Source: Chryseolinea soli
GTDB taxonomy: Bacteria > Bacteroidota > Bacteroidia > Cytophagales > Cyclobacteriaceae
NCBI RefSeq assembly: GCF_003589925.1
Contig: NZ_CP032382.1
Location: 4,092,001 to 4,156,000, forward strand
DNA: 64,000 bases
Direction of reading: 5' to 3'
Part shown: positions 52,489 to 61,129 of the stretch, piece after piece
Layout of the letters: every line of letters begins with the position of its first letter
Numbering within the stretch: the first letter of the stretch is position 1
Translations under genes and position numbers: made by a program
The notes under the pieces: generated by a model
What the model was told of the DNA's origin: nothing
The model's database searches: none
What the model saw: only the letters and a program-made list of their open reading frames with translations

Positions 52489-53052
52489 ATGCATTGTCCC
52501 TGGAAAAACAAGCTGCAATGGCTTGTCCTAACGATGTTTACATTTTTGTCATGCTCTAAAGAGCGAAAGGAAGTTTTGATCGAAATGTCAGGGAGATTGT
52601 CCGTAGATCAAGAAAACTTTAAAGCGGCTATTAACTTATTAAATGAAATGCAAAATTTGGAATATTTGTCTTATGAAAACGGCAAGTATACCGTTTGGAT
52701 TAAGAAGGATGCGCTCGATCTTGAAACATTTTATGATTTAGAGCTAGAAGAGGTATCTGACCTTGAAGCGATAAGAAAGAATAGAATTAAGAAAAGTCAG
52801 ATTGAGCGACTTAAATTTTTGCTAGAAGAGTTGAACTGCATAGGAATAAGAACGTATTTAAGGCTTGATGACAAGTCCCTCCCGTTCGAATCAACAAATT
52901 TTCTATACCTGCGGCACGATCTCGGTGGTTACTATTTTCATTTTTATAAATCGAAGGCAACTGCCAAGGATAAGTTGAGATTAGAGAAATCTGGCATGGG
53001 TTCATTTTTGAATGATTCGGTGGCAGTTTACTACCATCGTTCTGTATTTTGA
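52489..53052 (+). CDS. AT-rich orphan lipoprotein
   Basis: A 187-residue predicted lipoprotein (signal 1-21, lipobox FLSC) with no family I recognise. The mature part is alpha/beta with a highly charged middle (LDLETFYDLELEEVSDLEAIRKNRIKKSQIERLKFLLEEL) and ends DSVAVYYHRSVF. Its codons end in A or T far more often than those of its neighbours, so it may have been acquired recently. No mobile gene is next to it. It is convergent with the membrane gene at 53092, with 39 bases between them. The 168 bases upstream (52321-52488) show no clear promoter. Confidence 0.6.
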   Translation: MHCPWKNKLQWLVLTMFTFLSCSKERKEVLIEMSGRLSVDQENFKAAINLLNEMQNLEYLSYENGKYTVWIKKDALDLETFYDLELEEVSDLEAIRKNRIKKSQIERLKFLLEELNCIGIRTYLRLDDKSLPFESTNFLYLRHDLGGYYFHFYKSKATAKDKLRLEKSGMGSFLNDSVAVYYHRSVF

Positions 53053-53091
53053 TTAAACTGGGTCGAAACGGTTCCCTGACCATACATCTTC

Positions 53092-54843
53092 CTAAAGTTT
53101 TGGTGCGAACCACAAAAATCCAGCGGCTGCCACGAGGGCCAGGAAGAAATACAACGCTGGGAGTTCCTTCTGCACCAACACCTGCTCTCCACTCGAATCG
53201 CCGGTCGTCGACACCAACTGATTTTGCTCGCGCTGTGCGTTTTGCCGCAGCGAATTCCAACTTCCCTTTTCACTCACGTAATAATGAAGCGAAGACGCGT
53301 CCGTTTGAAGCGAGTGCCAGCCCGGTGTTCCAGCCCAGAGCTGTCCATGCCACGCATCGTCCAGCCGTTCGTCTTCCCGCAGCGGCAGCTGGGTCGTGTC
53401 GGCGAAAAGAGTTGGATTAGGTTGGGATGACAGTAGGGTTGTTTGCAAGGGTTCGTCGGTGTACCACGGAAAGGGTGTGGTGATTTGTATGGACGATGCC
53501 TGCGTGGCGCGACGCGATAATTTTTCGATCACCGGCGACCAAAACGCGCCATAGCCCACGGAGTCGCCGGATAAAGTCATGCGATAAGTTTCCTGGAGCA
53601 ATTGAAATCCAAGCTTGCCCGCTCCGGAGAAAGCATACCCGGTCAGTATGCCACTCTTGTTTTGCACGAGCGATTGAACCGTGGAATTATTTTGGAGGCG
53701 CGCCGGTAGCGCGGGTAATGTGATGGCTTTGCCTTGCAAGGCAATGGTGGCGCTATCCGTTTTTACCGGTGTGAGGATGAAAGGGAAAAGATCGTCGGGT
53801 TTGGTCTTCGTGGCGTGGGGTAGGATGAGGACCCCCAGTCCCGCGTGAACGGACGCTTTCAGAATATTCTTCTCACCGGCGGAGAGTTTTTGTAAAGCGC
53901 CGTCATCCATGATGAGAAGATCTGTTTCCTCAAGCACATCATGTGTAAGCCGGTTGATCTGGGTCGGTTGCCGGTTGGCGAACTCGAAGCGGAAGATCTT
54001 TTGGGAGAGCTGGTAGCGCAAGGTGAGTTTGTGGCCGGCATGCGCCAGATAATTCTTCAGGTATTGCGTTTCGAAGGTTGGAAAGTCCTGGATGAAGAGC
54101 AGGCGTAAGGGTGCGTCGGCCTCGACATAGACGGGAAGTTTTTCCTCTTGCCATTTTTCAGTACTGTCTCTTACGGCCAGCGTGTACAACCATTCGCCTT
54201 TTTGCTTTGGGGTGAACGATAGTTGGAATGATCTTGGCCCCGGTCCTTCCACCAGCACCGAGTCTTCTTTTTCGTTAGGACCTTTTATGGCGATCCATTT
54301 TTTTCCAGGCGTTGCACAATAGAATGTTCCCTGAACTTGTGCTGGATGATGCGCCAACACGGGCTGGGCAACCGACAACGACGTGATGCCGGCGGTGGGT
54401 TGGTTTGGGATGAAGGTGAACGTTTTGTTATCGAGTAAATCCAGATCGGTGGCCGGTAGGCCTTCGCCTGTCACAAAACGGAGCTGATCGCCTCTGATGG
54501 TCAATTCATGATCGGCAAGAGGGGATGATTTTTTGTAGGGAGCTGCTCCCGTCAAATGCCACAATTGCAAGTCAGGATAATGTTGGAGGAGGCTATCGAC
54601 TTTCCCTTTCTCGTATCCAGGGGTCAACAATAGAATGGATGAATTTTTTTTGGACGTCACAACCGGTCGCAAAAACAGGCTTGCGGCCATTGCCATCATC
54701 ACGATCACGGCAATCCAGCGCAAAACGAGGAAGCGGTTTTTGCGTTTCCATTCCAGCCACAGAAACAACAGCGTCAACGGAATCAGCAGCGCGGCGAGGA
54801 GCGCGGGCGATACGAGGGCATGGAACGTGATCATGACTTTCAT
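53092..54843 (-). CDS. Membrane protein of the MoxR module, with GATase1-like core
   Basis: A 583-residue protein. Two N-terminal hydrophobic segments (about 12-30 and 41-60) lead into a large periplasmic part, and one helix ends the protein (about 565-581). The middle (RLLFIQDFPTFETQYLKNYLAHAGHKLTLRYQL … DLLIMDDGALQKLSAGEKNILKASVHAGLGVLIL) resembles the glutamine-amidotransferase-like domain found in VWA membrane proteins of BatA type. No catalytic Cys is evident. It is the last gene of the leftward module, with a 4-base overlap to the DUF4175-like gene. Function is inferred from position only. Confidence 0.65.
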   Translation of the reverse strand: MKVMITFHALVSPALLAALLIPLTLLFLWLEWKRKNRFLVLRWIAVIVMMAMAASLFLRPVVTSKKNSSILLLTPGYEKGKVDSLLQHYPDLQLWHLTGAAPYKKSSPLADHELTIRGDQLRFVTGEGLPATDLDLLDNKTFTFIPNQPTAGITSLSVAQPVLAHHPAQVQGTFYCATPGKKWIAIKGPNEKEDSVLVEGPGPRSFQLSFTPKQKGEWLYTLAVRDSTEKWQEEKLPVYVEADAPLRLLFIQDFPTFETQYLKNYLAHAGHKLTLRYQLSQKIFRFEFANRQPTQINRLTHDVLEETDLLIMDDGALQKLSAGEKNILKASVHAGLGVLILPHATKTKPDDLFPFILTPVKTDSATIALQGKAITLPALPARLQNNSTVQSLVQNKSGILTGYAFSGAGKLGFQLLQETYRMTLSGDSVGYGAFWSPVIEKLSRRATQASSIQITTPFPWYTDEPLQTTLLSSQPNPTLFADTTQLPLREDERLDDAWHGQLWAGTPGWHSLQTDASSLHYYVSEKGSWNSLRQNAQREQNQLVSTTGDSSGEQVLVQKELPALYFFLALVAAAGFLWFAPKL

Positions 54844-57110
54844 TTTTGTTTCAATGCCTCCATGCTCTTTAAGAAACGTTCATCCAACGCGTGGACGGAC
54901 CGGGTGTGGGATTGGGGTGAGGCCGCCTCTTTGGGAAGCACCTGCCACAGCGAAGCGCGTATGGCTTCAACGGCGGCGGATTGCTGAGCAGGCTCGATCT
55001 CGTTTTCGGAAAGTCTTTTCAATAGCGACAAACTTTTCAGGTAACGCCCCGGCTGGGCGATGGCGACTGCCGAGAGCTCTTGCCCTGCCTTGAGGAAATC
55101 GTTTTTGATATCGGGTGTGACGACCACCTTGCCGGTTTGCAACATGTGCTCCAACAGCGCGGCAGCTTTTCGAATATGTGGATACGTTTCCGGTTTCGAA
55201 GTGGACTTTTCGGCTGTAGCGTTTTTCAATTCGGTTAAATCGCCGGTCAGTCGTTTTTCTTCTTTCAAGGGCGGCGGATCAAATCCTGTGCGATGGACAT
55301 AGATGCGCGAGTCCTGGCTGATCTCTTTCAACAGCTTGAGGGCTTTGTATTGATAGGGCAGTGATTTTTCCGGGTCGTAGAGACGCAGGTGCAATTCGGC
55401 GTCCCACATCACGGTGATGGCTGCCTTCAATTTCGAGCGTATCGACTGGGCGAAGAACGTAGCCTCGTCCTCACTGTCGTGGGCGTGGGTATAGGCTTTC
55501 ACGGGATCGTCTTTGTCGTCGCCACCATGGTCGTGATGATCCTGGGTGGGGGCTGACTTTTTCTCCTCTACGAGATTGTGTTCGTTCTCCGTGTCGTGCA
55601 CGTGGCCGTATTTTTTGGTCACGTCTTCTTCGTGGTCGTCATCACTGGGAAGGGCGGCCTGCGGACCGATGCCGGACTCAAATTCTTCACCCAGAAATTC
55701 TCCGTAGCGGAGGCGGAGCACTTTCTGGTCGTAGGCCAGTTCGTTGCTTCGGGAATTGAAGACTTCCTTGGTGATGTTCTTTTTTTCTTTCAGCAACTTC
55801 TCGCTGTCGATGATGATCTGTCGCTGGCTCCGGAAATAGTCGGGCATGAGGTCCACGCCCAGACCCGGGTCGATGGACGTGGTTTGTTGCGTCGTGTCTT
55901 GCAGCGCGATAAAGAATGTTTCCGTGCGCGCCTTGTTGGGTTGGGGTGCTTTATTATCGAGGGCTTCGACGTAGAAATACAATTCATCGCCGGGATCGAG
56001 TCCAAGCTTCACCAGGTCGATGGTCCGGTTGGCACGGAGGGATTTGCCGGAGATCTTGTCCGGTTTGTCAAAGCGCAATTTTTCCTCCCTGAATTTCACA
56101 GACTCACCACTCCCTTTGCTGACGGTGGCAATGATGTAGGCGTCATTTATATGATAGTCGTCCGACAGCGTTGATTGTAGGTTGACCTTCAACTTGTCGG
56201 TCAGGCTTAGGGTGATGAACTGATCCAGGTTTTCTACCGTGATGACGGGTGGCTGGTCGCGGATGGTTTCCACGGTAAAATAGTCAGAGTATTTGACGGA
56301 ACCATCTGCATTTCTCCAGGCGATTTGGTAAAAGGCCGTTTCTGTGAATTGCTTCTGTATGGAGTATTCGCCGCTTGCTGTAGTGGCAAGTTTCACGCTA
56401 TCGTGCGTGGAGAAGATCATCTTGGCGTCCGTTACTTTTTCGGTGAAAGCAATGTTCCATTGGATGTTCGTTCCTTCCGGTACGCGAAGATTGAACGTCT
56501 TCACGGTTTGCTTTGGAATTCCCGTATAGGAAGGCGGGGTGAACGTGATGGCTGCACTGCGAATGGCGGCCGGCAAAACTTCTTCCGGTGATGTGCCGGT
56601 TTGTGCGTTGCGGGTAACGGTCGCCGCTTCTCTCGATATTTTGTGTTTTCCGGCAAACCCCATCGACACAAACGCGATCAGTGCACTAAGGGCAAAAACT
56701 CCCAAGGCTTGTAAAAGCTTGTGTGGGAGTTTTACGGAAGGGTAGAGGATCTCAAATTGGCGAAGGCTTTTTATTTTTTGAAGTTGCTGCAAGGAGGTGA
56801 GGCCTTCGTCCTCACGCAGGAACAGATCGGCACTTTCTTCCAATTGGGGATAGTGCTGGTTCATATAATGGATCACACCGGCTTCTGAAATTTGCCAGAG
56901 GCCGAGTTGAACGCTTCGGACGATGAAACAGCTTAAGCCGGCTGCTCCTGCCAACAGCCAAAGACCGGACAGGGGAAGGACAAACCAATATGCGACGGCA
57001 TAGGTGATCAGTCCTTCGGCTAAGGCCAGCAACAATGCTTCCGTCACGCGGATCATTCTGTATTTCCGCTTCAGGCGAAGAAGATGATATCGTGCCTCCT
57101 TTGCGCTCAT
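54840..57110 (-). CDS. DUF4175-like large membrane protein with His/Asp-rich repeat
   Basis: A 756-residue protein with two N-terminal membrane helices (about 24-45 and 47-66), a further one at about 134-153, and a long extracytoplasmic region (DUF4175-like). Near residues 487-549 is a very acidic, His-rich insert, with two related units: KKYGHVHDTENEHN (about 497-510) and KAYTHAHDSEDEAT (about 537-550), separated by DHHDHGGDDKDD. Such a stretch could bind metal ions, though that is inference. It overlaps the genes on both sides by four bases, so it belongs to the same operon as DUF58 and MoxR. Confidence 0.72.
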   Translation of the reverse strand: MSAKEARYHLLRLKRKYRMIRVTEALLLALAEGLITYAVAYWFVLPLSGLWLLAGAAGLSCFIVRSVQLGLWQISEAGVIHYMNQHYPQLEESADLFLREDEGLTSLQQLQKIKSLRQFEILYPSVKLPHKLLQALGVFALSALIAFVSMGFAGKHKISREAATVTRNAQTGTSPEEVLPAAIRSAAITFTPPSYTGIPKQTVKTFNLRVPEGTNIQWNIAFTEKVTDAKMIFSTHDSVKLATTASGEYSIQKQFTETAFYQIAWRNADGSVKYSDYFTVETIRDQPPVITVENLDQFITLSLTDKLKVNLQSTLSDDYHINDAYIIATVSKGSGESVKFREEKLRFDKPDKISGKSLRANRTIDLVKLGLDPGDELYFYVEALDNKAPQPNKARTETFFIALQDTTQQTTSIDPGLGVDLMPDYFRSQRQIIIDSEKLLKEKKNITKEVFNSRSNELAYDQKVLRLRYGEFLGEEFESGIGPQAALPSDDDHEEDVTKKYGHVHDTENEHNLVEEKKSAPTQDHHDHGGDDKDDPVKAYTHAHDSEDEATFFAQSIRSKLKAAITVMWDAELHLRLYDPEKSLPYQYKALKLLKEISQDSRIYVHRTGFDPPPLKEEKRLTGDLTELKNATAEKSTSKPETYPHIRKAAALLEHMLQTGKVVVTPDIKNDFLKAGQELSAVAIAQPGRYLKSLSLLKRLSENEIEPAQQSAAVEAIRASLWQVLPKEAASPQSHTRSVHALDERFLKSMEALKQK

Positions 57111-58369
57111 TGATTTCGTTTGAAGGCCACAAGCCTTTCGGTTAATAAAACAGCCATAAAAGCAAAGGCCAGCAGGGGAGAGGGATTATGTTGACCTGCC
57201 GGTGCTCCCGCCCACAGCCCATCCGTGGTGGTTTCGGTTGACCATTGTGAGGTTTCGGGCTGCGTTCGCCGGTCAAATTTTGGATCGGTTTCCGGTTTGG
57301 TAAGGATGACATTGGCCAGTTGCCAGGGAAGTTTTTCCTGGAGGGCGATTTCTTCATTCAGCCGCTTTGTGATGATCCATGTTTCTGATCCAGCCTTGCC
57401 CGGTTGCCGCGATAGCAGTGGGCCATGTTCACCCGTTTCCGGTTTTAGAATGATTTGACGAAAGGGCGTTCCTTCTGGTAGTTTTTCCGGCGAAAGCCAA
57501 ACGAGCCAATCAGCTTTTGATGCTTCCGGAATATCCTTGAGCTTATATTTTTGCCACTGGATATACGTTGGTATGGATTCTTTCAACGCCTCTAACGACG
57601 CCGTCAGAATCATTTGATCGTAACCAAATTCATCATAGCCGACGATGGCCAGGGAAACCGTGTCCGGGGCATTGATGTGAACGGAATCATTGCCCAGGTG
57701 AAAGTATCCACTCGGCGACGCGATTGCCTTTACCGTTTCAAAGTGCGTCTCACGAGGTGTTGATACTCCTTTTCGAATCGAAACCGAGTCGCTCGCAAGT
57801 CTAATGGCTTGTAGCGGAAACTCTGTTGGTTCGGGCGTAACGGTGACCCATCGTATGTTCGCCGGCAGCGTTATGCGTTTACCTTTAAATCCCGATAGGT
57901 AATTGTAGGAAAGGACGACTGCCTGCTGCAGCGATTTTCTCTTCAACAGATCCACGGCCGACCAGTAGTTGAGCCGTTCTGTTGTTGCACTGTCAAGCGA
58001 GGGAAAGCCTTTCGCCAATTGCTTCAATTCATAGCCTTCTTTTTTCAAGCTATCGCTAAGTGAAGAAAACCGGGCGTCGTTCTCCAGGCCGGCTTCCACC
58101 ACCAGCCATTTTTTTTGATGGCTCCCCGAAGCGTTGAATTGCAATCCGCTCAACAGGAACACCAACAAAGCAATGGCCAGGCAACGCAACGCGAGCAACA
58201 GCACTTCATTTAATCGCAGGCTTTTGAATTGTTTGGTTGTGGAATCTTCCAGGTACCGGATGCTGCCCATGCGAACCACCTTGCCCTCCTTACGGCTCAG
58301 CAAGTGGATGCCGATCGGGATCAGTAATCCCGTCAAACCCCAAAGCCATATCGGGTGGGCGAACATCAT
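57107..58369 (-). CDS. BatA-domain membrane protein
   Basis: A 420-residue protein whose first 80 residues are an aerotolerance-regulator N-terminal (BatA) domain: FAHPIWLWGLTGLLIPIGIHLLSRKEGKVVRMGSIRYLE, with two membrane helices at about 5-24 and 58-78. The middle is a VWA-like alpha/beta domain without a complete MIDAS. A further membrane helix is at the C-terminus (about 398-415). It overlaps DUF58 and the DUF4175-like gene, confirming operon structure. Presumed role: periplasmic partner of the MoxR-DUF58 pair. Confidence 0.8.
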   Translation of the reverse strand: MMFAHPIWLWGLTGLLIPIGIHLLSRKEGKVVRMGSIRYLEDSTTKQFKSLRLNEVLLLALRCLAIALLVFLLSGLQFNASGSHQKKWLVVEAGLENDARFSSLSDSLKKEGYELKQLAKGFPSLDSATTERLNYWSAVDLLKRKSLQQAVVLSYNYLSGFKGKRITLPANIRWVTVTPEPTEFPLQAIRLASDSVSIRKGVSTPRETHFETVKAIASPSGYFHLGNDSVHINAPDTVSLAIVGYDEFGYDQMILTASLEALKESIPTYIQWQKYKLKDIPEASKADWLVWLSPEKLPEGTPFRQIILKPETGEHGPLLSRQPGKAGSETWIITKRLNEEIALQEKLPWQLANVILTKPETDPKFDRRTQPETSQWSTETTTDGLWAGAPAGQHNPSPLLAFAFMAVLLTERLVAFKRNQ

Positions 58370-59265
58370 CAGCGGATCATGGTTTTACGTACTTTCAAAA
58401 AATCGCGTAAGGTCTTTTCAAAGGGATCGCCCATGGAAACCAGTTGATAGCTGATCTGCTTTTCCAACATCCACATGCGCGAGCGACGGATCCAGTCCTT
58501 GATGCGCGAAACATATTGCTCTTGTTGTTGTACGGTATCGACCTTTACTTGTGCACGGGTTTCCAGGTCTTGAAAAGTGAAGGAACCTTCCTGGTCGAGC
58601 TCCATTTCGTGGTGCCCCATCAGATGAAAGACGATCACTTCGTTGCGGGGTGTTTTCAAGCGCGAAATGAAATGTAGCAGGTCTTCGCCGTCGTCGTAAA
58701 GGTCGGTGAAGAAAATGATCAACTCCTTGCCATGATGATCAAACAGTTGCTCCAACCCGTTGTCTTTTTTCCAAGTGCCTTCGCTTTTTATGTGAATCAG
58801 TGCGTTGATAAAGCGGATGAATTGCTGTTGCTCAAAACGTGGTTGTACGGTGTTGAGGACCTTGTTGTTGACTGTATACAGTCCGAACGTATCGCTTTGC
58901 TTCCGGCAGAGATAGGCTAACGCGGCGGCGAGCACATTGGTATATTGGAGTTTGCTCACACCCGCTTCGGTGTACGCCATGGAGTGGCTGGCGTCGATAA
59001 TAAATTTGACCGTGATGTTGGTCTCAATTTCAGCCTGCTTGATGTAATACCGTTCCGATCGTGCATACATCTTCCAGTCGAGCTGTCGCAGATCGTCGCC
59101 CGGTTCATAGCTGCGGTATTGGCTGAACTCCTGACCCGCACCGACGGCCTGGCTTTTGTTGCTGCCGCTCATGAATCCCTCCACGATGATACGAGCCACC
59201 AGTTCGAGGCCGTTCACCGTGTTGAGGATCTCGGGTTTCAGCAAGTCTTTGATCTGCCGGTTCAC
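58369..59265 (-). CDS. DUF58 (VWA-like) protein, second copy
   Basis: A 298-residue DUF58 protein. The signature GAGQEFSQYRSYEPGDDLRQLDWKMYARS is at about 42-70, and a MIDAS-like DASHS at about 92-96 follows. The start is GTG at 59265, seven bases after the moxR stop. It differs clearly in sequence from the DUF58 protein at 6536, so the two belong to separate modules. The expected partner is the adjacent MoxR ATPase. The 4-gene core DUF4159-MoxR-DUF58-BatA is standard for this phylum. Confidence 0.9.
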   Translation of the reverse strand: MNRQIKDLLKPEILNTVNGLELVARIIVEGFMSGSNKSQAVGAGQEFSQYRSYEPGDDLRQLDWKMYARSERYYIKQAEIETNITVKFIIDASHSMAYTEAGVSKLQYTNVLAAALAYLCRKQSDTFGLYTVNNKVLNTVQPRFEQQQFIRFINALIHIKSEGTWKKDNGLEQLFDHHGKELIIFFTDLYDDGEDLLHFISRLKTPRNEVIVFHLMGHHEMELDQEGSFTFQDLETRAQVKVDTVQQQEQYVSRIKDWIRRSRMWMLEKQISYQLVSMGDPFEKTLRDFLKVRKTMIR

Positions 59266-59271
59266 GATTTT

Positions 59272-60285
59272 TTAGATTCGGTTGCTTTTTACGCTCGCTA
59301 TGTTTTCAAACAATTTCGCCGTTACCTGGTCGGGTGTCACACCTTCCGCTTCAGCCTTGAAGTTCATCAGGATGCGATGACGCAACACGGGGTAAGCCAC
59401 TTTCTGAATGTCTTCCAGCGTGACGGCAAAATTGCCGTGCAGCAAGGCCCGCGCTTTTGCCGTTAAGATCATGGCCTGACCGGCGCGGGGACCTGCTCCC
59501 CAGCGAACCCACTCGTTCACGAAGGCGACTTCGCTTTGGCCGGGACGGGTGGCGCGAACGATGCGGCTTACCACTTCGATCAGGTCGGAGTTGATGTGCA
59601 CTTCACGAACCAGACGCTGGGCTTCTAATATTTTACTTCCTTCAATTACTTTTTGAACAGGATTGCTTTTTCTTCCGGTAGTGCTCTCCAGGATGGCGCG
59701 CTCTTCTTCTGCTGTCGGATAATTTATTCTCACGTAGAGCAAGAACCGGTCGAGCTGTGCTTCGGGCAATGGAAAAGTCCCCGCTTGTTCAATCGGATTT
59801 TGTGTTGCTAAAATAAAGAACGGCCTTTCCAACGGATAGGTAATTCCCCCGTAGGTCACTTCAAACTCCTGCATCGCTTCCAGTAAAGCGGCTTGTGTTT
59901 TTGGCGACGTGCGGTTGATCTCGTCGGCCAGGATGATGTTGGAGAATATCGGCCCTTTGTTGAATTTGAAAAAACGTTTCCCTGTGGTGTGATCTTCCTC
60001 TAGGATCTCTGTGCCGATGATGTCCGTAGGCATGAGGTCGGGAGTGAATTGAATTCTTCTGAACTTCAAATCGATCGCATCCGACAGCGTACGGATCATG
60101 AGGGTTTTCGCCAGGCCGGGCACGCCCTCCAGCAGCGCATGTCCGCCGGCGAGGAATGTGATCAACAGCTGGTCGATGGTCTCTTCCTGGCCGACGATCA
60201 CTTTTCGTATTTCCTGCTTGAGGGCATTCAGCTTGCCGATGATCTCCTGTACGGTTTGCTCGGTGTTTTTCAGATCCTGGGTCAT
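59272..60285 (-). CDS. moxR: MoxR-family AAA+ ATPase
   Basis: A 337-residue MoxR AAA+ ATPase, a chaperone-like protein that remodels VWA-domain partners. Walker A GVPGLAKT is at 54-61, Walker B ILADEINR is near 115-122, and TQNPIEQAGTFPLPEAQLDRFLL (about 160-182) is the family hallmark with sensor 1 and the arginine finger. The C-terminal lid domain ends near 330. It is followed by DUF58 after 6 bases and preceded by DUF4159 after 43 bases. Its likely clients are the downstream DUF58, BatA and DUF4175-like proteins. Confidence 0.95.
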   Translation of the reverse strand: MTQDLKNTEQTVQEIIGKLNALKQEIRKVIVGQEETIDQLLITFLAGGHALLEGVPGLAKTLMIRTLSDAIDLKFRRIQFTPDLMPTDIIGTEILEEDHTTGKRFFKFNKGPIFSNIILADEINRTSPKTQAALLEAMQEFEVTYGGITYPLERPFFILATQNPIEQAGTFPLPEAQLDRFLLYVRINYPTAEEERAILESTTGRKSNPVQKVIEGSKILEAQRLVREVHINSDLIEVVSRIVRATRPGQSEVAFVNEWVRWGAGPRAGQAMILTAKARALLHGNFAVTLEDIQKVAYPVLRHRILMNFKAEAEGVTPDQVTAKLFENIASVKSNRI

Positions 60286-60328
60286 ATCAGTAAAATGTCT
60301 AAACGTTCGGTTTTGTTTTCTTTTGTTG

Positions 60329-60988
60329 TCAACGCATCATGGCATACATCACGATGTTCACACTGAAACGCGTATTGTCAATTTTGTAAAATCGTTTGTT
60401 CCTGAAATCGTAGTCCCACTCACAGCCATAATCCTTGTTGCTATACAACACCCCGATCCGGCCGTTGATCTCGATCGCCTTTAAATAGTCATGTACAATG
60501 TCGTCTCCCCAGCCATTCAATTCTTGCGACGTGGTGGGCGGTCCGTCGAACTGAAAGAACATGGAATAGATCGGGTGATGATTCGGTATTTTCTTCAAGG
60601 CATTGGCGCCGAAGATCCGTTCCATTTGTCCTTCAAATGATTTTGAAAAGAGCCCGTCGATGTCGTGGTTACAGTCGTCGACAAAAACAAACCCGCCTTG
60701 TCGCACATAGCGTTCAAAGTTTTCGCGTTCCTGCTGGGTGAACTCCACCAGCTTATGACCGCTCAGGTAACAGAAGGGGCACTGAAAAATGTCGGTGCTG
60801 CTGAGGGGCACAATATTTTCCTGCGTGTCCACGGGCAAGGTCGTGTACTCAATGAGTGAGTTCAGCAAGTTGGCCGGCATGCGCTGATCAACATCCCAGT
60901 CGCCCGACTCATACTGCAGGCGTGTAAAGAAAAATTTGTTCGCGTCGCGCATACGATAATCGTGCAATTTGCGGGTTTCTTTTGGCAT
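60329..60988 (-). CDS. DUF4159 protein
   Basis: A 219-residue DUF4159 protein with a glutamine-amidotransferase-like fold, normally encoded with MoxR. Visible are GDWDVDQRMPANLLNSLIEYTTLP, FVRQGGFVFVDDCNHDIDG near 110-128, and HPIYSMFF near 145, then IEINGRIGVLYSNKDYGCEWDY. The frame is open to 61009 through a TTG, but ATG at 60988 is the better start. It is the first gene of the six-gene leftward module, probably the main promoter-proximal gene, and its partner genes overlap or nearly touch each other. Confidence 0.85.
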   Translation of the reverse strand: MPKETRKLHDYRMRDANKFFFTRLQYESGDWDVDQRMPANLLNSLIEYTTLPVDTQENIVPLSSTDIFQCPFCYLSGHKLVEFTQQERENFERYVRQGGFVFVDDCNHDIDGLFSKSFEGQMERIFGANALKKIPNHHPIYSMFFQFDGPPTTSQELNGWGDDIVHDYLKAIEINGRIGVLYSNKDYGCEWDYDFRNKRFYKIDNTRFSVNIVMYAMMR

Positions 60989-61077
60989 CACCACTACGAA
61001 ATTATACAAGCGGGAACGGGGGATCAGGGATCGTATGGATCAACTTCCCCGAACACGATTTCGCCGGATATCAAAAG

Positions 61078-61109
61078 AAAAAAATCCCCGGCGTGATGGC
61101 CGGGGATTT
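61078..61109 (-). terminator. Rho-independent terminator
   Basis: A perfect 11-bp stem (61109-61099 with 61092-61082) with a 6-base loop and a T run in the leftward direction closes the tldE gene, separating it from the MoxR module. Confidence 0.9.
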
Positions 61110-61129
61110 GTTCATAAGCATAGAAGATA

